Origin: Candidatus Woesearchaeota archaeon
GTDB lineage: Archaea; Nanobdellota; Nanobdellia; Woesearchaeales; JACPBV01
DNA: 10,554 nt
Assembly (NCBI GenBank): GCA_019323195.1
Contig: JAHWHQ010000084.1
Span: 1-10,554, forward strand
Direction: 5' to 3'
Part shown: positions 5,361 to 10,554 of the stretch, piece by piece
Position numbering within the stretch: the stretch's first letter is position 1
How the letters are laid out: each line of letters starts with the position of its first letter
Translations under genes and position numbers: made by a program
Notes under the pieces: model-generated
Seen by the model: the letters and a program-made list of their open reading frames with translations, nothing else
What the model was told of the DNA's origin: nothing
The model's database searches: none

Positions 5361-6317
5361 ATGCGTATTCCGATTTTAAGTAGACTAAAGGAACTAGAAC
5401 TAGAAGTTGATAAATTAGAAAGGAAAAATACCGTCTTAGAAAATGAATATAAAGTACTGGAAAAACGGACTATTTTGTTGGGTGAAGAGCTAAAAAAATC
5501 TTCAGATAAAGAAGAAGAAAAAAATAGGACTCTTGATACTACAATAAGTGAACTTAAGGATTTATTGGATAAACAGAATGAAAAAATCAATACTATGCAG
5601 AGTGATTTAAGGAAGTATAAAGAAAGATACCACACATCAAATATTCTCTTAAAAGAACCGATTGAAGGTCCTCCTACTAACATTGATGCTCTTGTGAAGG
5701 CTATAGAGCCAGATGCTGATGCCGGTTATAACAAAGTAAGAGAAGTACTCATAAGGCAGGCTATAGATAAAGGGTATAATGCAAAGATTCCTTTTTTCGA
5801 ATTATGGGATCAAGGTTCAGGTATAAAGGTTAAATTTTATACCACAAATAGAGAGGAGGGTAAATCAGAGAAGAGTTATGGGAATTATACACGTATTGAG
5901 AGATTCCCTGCAGAAACTCACCTTATAGAGAATAAAGAAAGTAAAGAAAAAGAACTATGGGTAGGAGGTTCCGATTTTCATACAGCAGAGATTATTATTG
6001 AAGTATATGAAGGAAAATATAGTGACTCAATGAAGGAATGGACCAATAAACTAAGAGAAGATTTACTTAAGGTTTATCAGTTCTATATTGCAGGCTATGG
6101 ATTAGCATGTATCCATAAAGGAGAGGAAACAACTGATTATACAGCTCAGACTCACCATGGTGGGAAAAATGTGGGTGTAAAACTTTTCAAAAATCATGGC
6201 ATTGAAAATAAAGGTTTAATTGCAGAAATGCATAAGATAGTCAAGAAGCATGGTGATGAAGTGCTTGCAGGACAAATCAAGACTTATTTCGGCAAATCTG
6301 AAAAGATAAAAGGATGA
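5361..6317 (+). CDS. Unrecognised coiled-coil protein
   Basis: I do not recognise this 318-residue protein. Residues about 6-92 are a highly charged coiled coil, with Leu/Ile at heptad spacing, rich in E and K (LKELELEVDKLERKN and similar). After a Pro-containing hinge (EGPPTN, about 103-108) comes a soluble alpha/beta-looking domain to the end. It contains IPFFELWDQGSG, ELWVGGSDFHTAEIIIEVYE and DYTAQTHHGGKNVGVKLF. No signal peptide or membrane segment is seen. It has its own leaderless-type promoter and faces the metallophosphoesterase gene tail-to-tail, 11 bases away. Its codons are visibly more A/T-rich than those of the ribosomal genes, which may indicate separate origin. A scaffold-like or nucleic-acid-related role is possible but unsupported. 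Confidence 0.75.
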   Translation: MRIPILSRLKELELEVDKLERKNTVLENEYKVLEKRTILLGEELKKSSDKEEEKNRTLDTTISELKDLLDKQNEKINTMQSDLRKYKERYHTSNILLKEPIEGPPTNIDALVKAIEPDADAGYNKVREVLIRQAIDKGYNAKIPFFELWDQGSGIKVKFYTTNREEGKSEKSYGNYTRIERFPAETHLIENKESKEKELWVGGSDFHTAEIIIEVYEGKYSDSMKEWTNKLREDLLKVYQFYIAGYGLACIHKGEETTDYTAQTHHGGKNVGVKLFKNHGIENKGLIAEMHKIVKKHGDEVLAGQIKTYFGKSEKIKG

Positions 6318-6328
6318 TTTCTGTTTTA

Positions 6329-6979
6329 TCATATCTCAATAATCTTCCCTCTCTTACCAACATTGATAACCTTTGTCTTTCCAATCTTCTCCTCGATCCC
6401 TTCTGCCTCGTGCACATGGGAGCAAAGCAGTAATGAAGGCTTAAACCTCTCTATGGCCTTCCTCACGCCTTCAGAGCCAGGAAAGATATTTGTAAACTTC
6501 TCCATCTTGCTTCCTGTAGGATGGACATGCGTCACCATTATCTTCTTCTTCAGGTACTTTATCTTGTTATGCCCTTTCTTAAGCAGGTCATAAATCTCCT
6601 TCTCGCTTGACTGGAACACCCCTATATTAGCCCCTCCTGCCCCGAATATACCGACATCGCCGTACTTGACAGAATAGCCGTGGATATTTTTGACGCCGTA
6701 AAGCTCGGCCAGGAAATCAGCTGTTGCAACCGTCTCATGGTTTCCAGGTATCAGCAAGACCTTCTCATTTTTTTTCTTAAAAGGCCCGACAATATTCTCC
6801 GTAGACATCTCAGCCAAAGTTAAATCCCCGCATAAGACAACCAGATCAACCTTCTCTTTCTTCGCCTTTTCAGCCAGTTTTTCTGCAAGCCCTATATCGC
6901 CGTGTATGTCTCCTGCTGCCAGTATCTTTAGCTTTTTCTCCCCTTTCTTCTTTTCCTCAGGATCCTTTTTTGCTTCCAT
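6329..6979 (-). CDS. Metallophosphoesterase, calcineurin-like, COG2129 type (Icc-related)
   Basis: The 216-residue cytosolic protein has the full metallophosphoesterase signature: GDIHG (D24, H26), CGDLT (D52), GNHE (N80, H81), THVHP (H151/H153) and CSHVHEAEG (H188, H190). These bind a two-metal centre that hydrolyses phosphomonoesters or phosphodiesters. The overall pattern, with GDVGIFGAGGAN and a family ending VINVGKRGK, matches archaeal COG2129. The physiological substrate is unknown. The first 17 residues are a Lys/Glu-rich extension; a later start is possible but no better codon is evident. It lies 24 bases behind the TsaC gene on the same strand, so the two are probably co-transcribed. 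Confidence 0.88.
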   Translation of the reverse strand: MEAKKDPEEKKKGEKKLKILAAGDIHGDIGLAEKLAEKAKKEKVDLVVLCGDLTLAEMSTENIVGPFKKKNEKVLLIPGNHETVATADFLAELYGVKNIHGYSVKYGDVGIFGAGGANIGVFQSSEKEIYDLLKKGHNKIKYLKKKIMVTHVHPTGSKMEKFTNIFPGSEGVRKAIERFKPSLLLCSHVHEAEGIEEKIGKTKVINVGKRGKIIEI

Positions 6980-7003
6980 TTTTTAATACAAACCAAAAAG
7001 GAC

Positions 7004-7570
7004 TTATCTTTTCTTAATCCTTGCCTTTTCTCCTGTCAGGTCAACCATAGTAGAAGGCCTTCCGTGCTTTTCCTCTTCATAGATAAGAAACTCAATTTTA
7101 GGTTTTATGTCATCATCTAAGTTATCTAAAGAGGTCATAAAGTCCCCGCCTGCCTTGTTTGCAGATGTTGTAATTATTGGAATATTTAGCTCCTCCACAA
7201 TCCTGCTGAACCAGTGGTCAGGAATCCTAACCCCCAGGGTATCCAGGCCAGGAGCAACATTCCTGGCAACGCCGTTTTTAGTTTTCAGGATTAATGTATA
7301 AGGGCCTGGCAGCTTATCAAGCCATTTCTCCGCTTCAGCATTGACAAGACAATTCTCCCTTATCCACTCCTTTGAAGGCGCAATGACAGAAAAAGGGTTA
7401 TCTGCCCTTCCCTTTATGTTCCTGACCTCCCCAACAAGCTCTTCCTTAGTAGCATTGCACCCTATCCCGTATATTGTATCAGTAGGGTGTATAAATATGG
7501 CTCCATGCTCCATAACCTCAAGAATAACCTCTTTATTGATATTAACTTCATCTTTCGTGAGGATTTTCAT
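7004..7570 (-). CDS. tsaC: L-threonylcarbamoyladenylate synthase (TsaC/Sua5/YrdC)
   Basis: This enzyme makes threonylcarbamoyl-AMP from Thr, bicarbonate and ATP, the first step of t6A37 modification of ANN-decoding tRNAs. The 188-residue protein carries the YrdC fold: HPTDTIYGIGCNA (about 28-40), the K-x-R element KGRADNPFSV (K53, R55), LPGPYTLIL, LGVRIPDH, PIITTSAN (about 131-138) and RPSTMVDLTG (about 171-180). It ends straight after the YrdC domain, so it is the short TsaC form without the Sua5 C-terminal domain. Its partners Kae1/Bud32 are not in the window. The promoter suggests a leaderless mRNA shared with the downstream phosphoesterase. Confidence 0.93.
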   Translation of the reverse strand: MKILTKDEVNINKEVILEVMEHGAIFIHPTDTIYGIGCNATKEELVGEVRNIKGRADNPFSVIAPSKEWIRENCLVNAEAEKWLDKLPGPYTLILKTKNGVARNVAPGLDTLGVRIPDHWFSRIVEELNIPIITTSANKAGGDFMTSLDNLDDDIKPKIEFLIYEEEKHGRPSTMVDLTGEKARIKKR

Positions 7571-7592
7571 AGAATAAGGAAAGTAAAATTGG

Positions 7593-7600
7593 TTTATATA
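7593..7600 (-). promoter_or_regulatory. TATA box for the tsaC operon
   Basis: On the minus strand this reads TATATAAA, centred about 26 bases from the tsaC start codon at 7570. Transcription is predicted to begin at or next to the ATG. Confidence 0.65.
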
Positions 7601-7656
7601 TGTTACGATAATTGTTTCAGCCTTATAGAAATCCTAGGCATCTGCTTCATAAATTA

Positions 7657-7662
7657 TTTAAA
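7657..7662 (+). promoter_or_regulatory. TATA box for the glycosyltransferase gene
   Basis: TTTAAA inside TTATTTAAAC is centred about 29 bases before the ATG at 7689. With the tsaC box it forms a divergent promoter pair in the 118-base gap; both genes appear leaderless. Confidence 0.55.
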
Positions 7663-7688
7663 CACGCATACATAAAAGACATAAACAA

Positions 7689-8699
7689 ATGAAAATAGCA
7701 ATACTGACACCAACATTCTCTCAATTCTCAGGAATAGACAGGCTGGTAGAGATAGAATCCAAGGATTACAGGAAAAAAGGCAATGACATAACCATCTTCA
7801 CCTTCAAGGCGCATATCAAGACAAAAAATGCAAAGGTCATTGAGATAGGCATGCCTAAAAACCCCCTCTTAGAAAGGCTGTATAGATTATTCTTCTTCCT
7901 CGACATAAAAAAGATAAAAAAATACTCTGATATTCTCACCAACTATGATATGGTGATAAGCCATCTTTATCCTATGAATATTCTTGCATGTAAAGCAAAG
8001 AAAAAAAATCCAAGGATTACCTACATCTACCATAATGCTGGCGTAGGGATTACAGAGACATACAGCCTTCCTGAAAAGGTCTACCTCAAGCTGTTCAATC
8101 ACCTTACCAACAAGACAATAATGAACACTGACAGGATTATCTCGATAAGCGATTTCCTGCGAAGACAGCTGTTAAAAGAAACCGGGCTTGACAGTAAGGT
8201 TGAATATATAACGATCGACAAAAAAAGGTTCCATAAAGGTATAAAAAGCAGCAGGATAAGGAAAAGATACAGTATAAAAAAAGAGCCGGTTTTTTTCTAT
8301 GTAGGCAGGATAAGCCCGCACAAGGGGATCCATCTTCTGATAAGGGCATTTAAACTGGTGCAAAAAAAATATCCAAAAGCAAAGCTGATAATTGCAGGAA
8401 AGCATACATTTCCAAAGTACTCAAAAGAGCTGAAAAAGCTGGCAAACAAGGATGTCATATTCGCAGGATTCGTCCCGGACAATGAACTGGCAGAATACTA
8501 TGCAGCCTGCAATGTCTATACCACAGCCTCCTTATGGGAGGGTTTTGACATGCCTGCCAAAGAGGCCCAGGCAGTAGGCAGGCCAGTAGTAGCCTTTGAC
8601 GCAGGCGCGCATAAAGAAGTGGTCAAAAACGGCATATTGGTAAAAACAGGGGATGTAAAAGGCTTTGCGGGGGCTGTGCTTAAACTATTGGATTCCTAA
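7689..8699 (+). CDS. GT-B glycosyltransferase (GT4-like)
   Basis: The 336-residue protein transfers a sugar from a nucleotide-activated donor; the acceptor is not readable. The N-terminal acceptor-side Rossmann domain starts MKIAILTPTFSQFSGIDRLV. The donor-side domain starts near residue 200 with FFYVGRISPHKG (R207, K212), followed by KLIIAGKHT and DVIFAGFVPDNELAEYYAAC. The catalytic E-x7-E element is E284 and E292 (EGFDMPAKE), then GRPVVAFDAGAHKEVV. This layout is typical of GT4 family members acting on glycolipids, S-layer glycans or cell-surface polysaccharide. A cytosolic or membrane-associated location is inferred. No partner sugar genes are visible in the window. Confidence 0.9.
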   Translation: MKIAILTPTFSQFSGIDRLVEIESKDYRKKGNDITIFTFKAHIKTKNAKVIEIGMPKNPLLERLYRLFFFLDIKKIKKYSDILTNYDMVISHLYPMNILACKAKKKNPRITYIYHNAGVGITETYSLPEKVYLKLFNHLTNKTIMNTDRIISISDFLRRQLLKETGLDSKVEYITIDKKRFHKGIKSSRIRKRYSIKKEPVFFYVGRISPHKGIHLLIRAFKLVQKKYPKAKLIIAGKHTFPKYSKELKKLANKDVIFAGFVPDNELAEYYAACNVYTTASLWEGFDMPAKEAQAVGRPVVAFDAGAHKEVVKNGILVKTGDVKGFAGAVLKLLDS

Positions 8700-8722
8700 A
8701 AACCATATGAGGATTAGAACCG

Positions 8723-8746
8723 TAGTGAGTTTGCATACACTCACTA
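8723..8746. terminator. Stem-loop between convergent genes
   Basis: TAGTGAGT (8723-8730) and ACTCACTA (8739-8746) form a perfect 8-bp stem with an 8-base loop, 24 bases after the glycosyltransferase stop and between converging genes. It could mark transcript 3' ends for either strand. No T-tract follows directly, so the assignment is tentative. Confidence 0.4.
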
Positions 8747-8805
8747 TAGAACATAATTTCAACAATACCATATCGAATAACCTCCCTTCCAGAAAAACCT
8801 ACTGG

Positions 8806-8913
8806 CTATATCCCAAGATATTTCCTTTTGCGGTCATAATACTTATGCTTGTCAAGAAACAGCTCTATAAAATAAGAGTTCTTTTCTTTGAATTCCTTAG
8901 CTTTGAATTCCTT
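8806..8913 (-). pseudogene. Out-of-frame coding-like tail of the nucleotidyltransferase gene
   Basis: Minus-strand reading one base out of register with the upstream gene gives 35 open codons to TAG (8806-8808). The product starts KEFKAKEFKEKNS and contains FIELFLDKHKYYDRKRKY, with AGG/AAG codons like the real genes. The extension looks protein-like and would follow the upstream reading frame if one T in AGC-T-AAG were skipped. It may be the original C-terminus, cut off by a frameshift beside the 15-base duplication. It could also be reached by programmed +1 frameshifting. I cannot decide between these, and chance openness over 35 codons is not excluded. Confidence 0.4.
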
Positions 8914-8915
8914 AG
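8886..8915. repeat. 15-base perfect tandem duplication
   Basis: CTTTGAATTCCTTAG occurs twice head-to-tail (8886-8900 and 8901-8915), and a third partial CTTT follows. The repeat contains the minus-strand TAA stop of the nucleotidyltransferase gene. In the shifted frame it duplicates the peptide KEFKA without changing the frame. Confidence 0.9.
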
Positions 8916-9796
8916 CTTTCAATCGATATCACCCTGTTAAAAGCATCCATAATGTCAAGATAATATTCCTGGTGCTGCTTATATTCTTTTATCAGTCCCT
9001 TATATGAAGATAGCATACCCCTCATTGCATTTAATGCTTTCTTTTTCTCAATGCCCATTAAGACTGTGTTTACAAATATGTTCTTTACTATCTCCTTAGG
9101 ATTCTTAACCTTAAGTATAGCATCAACCTCATTCTTCAGGTCTAATGAATGGGGTATTGGATTATTGCTGATAAAAGAGCTTTGTAATAAGAATTCCCTT
9201 AATGTTGATCCTGTTCCTTTGAAATTTTTGTCTAAATCATTAAATAATTCCTGGTAAAGGGAGATAAAAGTGTCAATATCAACCTTTTCTTTAAAAGGGT
9301 ATTGGAGCATCTCTTTATTAGATATGCATAGTTTTCTTATGCTTCTGAAAAACAAGGAGCTGTAAACATCCTCTGTAAAATAATTTATATGGAACTTATC
9401 TAAAGTATAATCCTCTTTTTCATATCTGGATATAACAAATATGTCAATATCATTGTAATTTTGGCTGTATAAGAAGCTGCCTGTTATTATTACGTGCTTA
9501 TCCCTGAACTTCCTGGAGAATTGATTAAGGTATCTAAGCGCTTGTCTCAGCCTGTCCTTTTTAATATGTTCTTCTCCATAAACAAATGCCTCTTCTTTCT
9601 TAAGGATCTTATTTATAGCTTTCATCTTTTTTGAGATGGCCCTTGAAAACTCATTATTCTCTGAAGCGCTCATTTTCCTGTTGGAAAACCTTTTGCTGAT
9701 AAGGTCAAACTGGTGCGGGGTAAACAAAACAGGCACAAGATCCTCCTTTATCTCCTTAAAATGCTCCAGGTCGATTGAATAGTCTAATTTTCTCAT
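8912..9796 (-). CDS. Nucleotidyltransferase-fold protein
   Basis: The 294-residue protein has a polymerase-beta-like nucleotidyltransferase core at about residues 100-122: VIITGSFLY followed by NDIDIFVIS, giving the GS and D-x-D metal-binding pair (G106-S107, D116, D118). The region before it is helical and charged (about residues 25-100, with FSRAISKKMKAINKIL). The region after is helical, perhaps a substrate or partner domain. Single-core proteins of this type include MNT-like toxin-antitoxin components and AbiE-type enzymes; which it is cannot be decided here. No HEPN partner is seen. The promoter lies in the short gap to the divergent broken gene. The stop lies inside a tandem repeat, and coding-like sequence continues out of frame beyond it. 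Confidence 0.7.
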   Translation of the reverse strand: MRKLDYSIDLEHFKEIKEDLVPVLFTPHQFDLISKRFSNRKMSASENNEFSRAISKKMKAINKILKKEEAFVYGEEHIKKDRLRQALRYLNQFSRKFRDKHVIITGSFLYSQNYNDIDIFVISRYEKEDYTLDKFHINYFTEDVYSSLFFRSIRKLCISNKEMLQYPFKEKVDIDTFISLYQELFNDLDKNFKGTGSTLREFLLQSSFISNNPIPHSLDLKNEVDAILKVKNPKEIVKNIFVNTVLMGIEKKKALNAMRGMLSSYKGLIKEYKQHQEYYLDIMDAFNRVISIES

Positions 9797-9818
9797 AATA
9801 ATACTTAGGTGTATTATT

Positions 9819-10198
9819 ATGTTTATAAAGGTTGTGGTTTAGATAGGGGCAGTAAGCAAACAAATAACAGATGCTGCAAGGAGGCAATTGATAAAGTATT
9901 CATATTTTTTGAGGGTATCAGCTTGTTAACCAATAAGACTATAGCCGGGAATTATGGATTGACGTCCTGGAGTATTTATAATTACAATTTGACGGGCTTA
10001 AAAAAAAGTGAGAGGGTAAGATTTGTTTATGCGCTGAAAGGAAGGGGCAGGGAAAAAGGATTAATTGAAGAATTTAAAGGCAAATTTTTGGCCCCGGGTT
10101 GTTTTATTGTCCCTGTAGAGAAAGATAATGAAATTCTGGATATTTTAAAAGAATGGAAAGTTAAGTTTGAAAGAGATAAGTACATGTTAATGCGTTAA
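9819..10198 (+). pseudogene. Broken gene of unknown function (in-frame TAG plus T-run frameshift)
   Basis: From ATG 9819, with AGGTG 7 bases upstream, the frame reads MFIKVVV, then TAG (9840-9842), then IGAVSKQITDAARRQLIKYS. After a run of six T (9905-9910) coding sense moves one frame and continues with LLTNKTIAGNYGLTSWSIYN, LKKSERVRFVYALKGRGREK, FLAPGCFIVP, and ends at 10198. One more T in the run would join both parts. A GTG start at 9809 gives an uninterrupted 129-codon frame, but its first part is cysteine-rich and implausible. The protein family is not recognised; the basic, helical N-terminus suggests a regulator or nucleic-acid-linked protein. Pseudogene is preferred. I looked for a BHB intron across the break and found no convincing one. 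Confidence 0.5.
9822..9829 (-). promoter_or_regulatory. TATA box for the nucleotidyltransferase gene
   Basis: TTTATAAA (self-complementary) is centred about 29 bases from the minus-strand start at 9796. No ribosome binding site precedes that start, so a nearly leaderless transcript fits. Confidence 0.5.
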
Positions 10199-10202
10199 CT
10201 AA

Positions 10203-10463
10203 AAACGATTAAAGATTAAGCATAAACTAAAACATGAGAAATTAACTGAAATCTTTAATCAATTATATGTGCCTGATGAGATTTGTAAGGGGATTATTGG
10301 GCTTATTTATTCTGAAGTGGAATGGAAATCCAGGGAATTTGAGTTAGTAGGAAATTTTATCCATGTAGGAGATATGCTTGCTTCTGCTGAGAGGACGCCA
10401 TTATTAGCAGAAGACATCAAAGAAAGGCAAGAAAAGTCACTGCTATATCTAGCGGTAAACTAA
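10203..10463 (+). pseudogene. Open frame without a usable start, unknown protein
   Basis: The frame is open from just after TAA 10200-10202 to TAA 10461-10463. It reads KHKLKHEKLTEIFNQLYVPD, then EICKGIIGLIYSEVEWKSRE, FELVGNFIHVGDMLASAERT and PLLAEDIKERQEKSLLYLAV. The composition looks like a real alpha-helical protein, and the coding-like part begins well before the only alternative start, GTG at 10269. No ATG exists in frame, so this is either a decayed 3' part of a gene or a short gene starting at GTG with unusual upstream sequence. I do not recognise the family. Its 3' end overlaps the open frame of the next fragment. Confidence 0.45.
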
Positions 10464-10554
10464 GGATCGAAGAGGATGTTGAAGAAATATTTGAAAAAAG
10501 AGTTACTCCATATGGTAATGGAGCTAAAATAGATGCTCAGAAAAAATATATAGG
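10457..10554 (+). CDS. DUF2080-like (transposon-associated) protein, N-terminal part
   Basis: The frame runs off the window edge. It reads KLRIEEDVEEIFEKRVTPYG followed by NGAKIDAQKKYIG. The VTPYGNGAKI...KKYIG pattern resembles the small archaeal DUF2080 proteins described as transposon-encoded, which often lie beside IS200/IS605- or IS1595-like transposases. No ATG is present upstream in frame (open back to 10391), so the start is unclear: it may be a non-standard start or decay. If the assignment holds, a transposase gene may lie just outside the window. Confidence 0.5.

Noticed and set aside
8886..8930. BHB intron explaining the frameshift in the nucleotidyltransferase gene
   Set aside because: UUGAA/UUCAA and AGCU/AGCU can pair, but the best fold has an 11-base loop and a 6-base bulge. 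Cutting there removes 15 bases and does not restore the tail frame.
9819..9930. BHB intron spanning the TAG and T-run of the broken gene
   Set aside because: Only scattered 4-5 bp pairings (such as UGGUU/AACCA and GCAG/CUGC) were found, with no central 4-bp helix flanked by 3-base bulges.
1..10554. tRNA genes, rRNA or a CRISPR array
   Set aside because: No cloverleaf with TTCGA-type T-loop, no rRNA-like segment and no regularly spaced repeats were seen on either strand; the only tandem repeat has two units.

Overview
The window is archaeal chromosome. It opens in the tail of the ribosomal-protein/secretion cluster (uL30, uL15, SecY, a DUF106 EMC3/Oxa1-like protein, L34e, L14e). Promoters are archaeal TATA boxes about 26 bases upstream of start codons, often with no room for a leader. 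Arg is mostly AGG. The compact cluster, which has lost the adk and cmk genes often found in it, fits a reduced-genome (DPANN-like) archaeon; that placement is inference.

Layout: 1-3724 (+) uL30 end, uL15, secY, DUF106, L34e, L14e. 3841-5294 (+) rtcB, the archaeal tRNA/RNA ligase. 5361-6317 (+) an unrecognised coiled-coil protein. 6329-7570 (-) a two-gene operon of a threonylcarbamoyl-AMP synthase (TsaC/Sua5) and a COG2129-type metallophosphoesterase. 7689-8699 (+) a GT-B glycosyltransferase, divergent from the TsaC operon. 8912-9796 (-) a nucleotidyltransferase-fold protein with a 15-base tandem repeat at its stop and an out-of-frame coding-like tail. 9819-10554 (+) decayed genes, ending in a fragment that resembles the transposon-associated DUF2080 family.

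Main discovery: rtcB looks like a pseudogene at first sight, with a frameshift at codon 70 and in-frame stops at codon 94/95. Both breaks are exact small insertions, of 32 and 18 bases. Both fold into bulge-helix-bulge (BHB) structures, the substrate of the archaeal tRNA splicing endonuclease. Cutting at the standard BHB positions removes exactly the extra bases and restores the two invariant RtcB active-site motifs (HFGY-GLPMG and GF-DINCG). The spliced protein is 467 residues, and its metal ligands fall at D95, C98, H203 and H234, the numbering known from Pyrococcus horikoshii RtcB. The 18-base intron is a textbook BHB with an 11-bp outer helix built entirely from exon codons. RtcB is the enzyme that joins exons after BHB cleavage, so this gene appears to need its own product, and the splicing endonuclease, to be expressed: a candidate self-splicing-dependent feedback loop.
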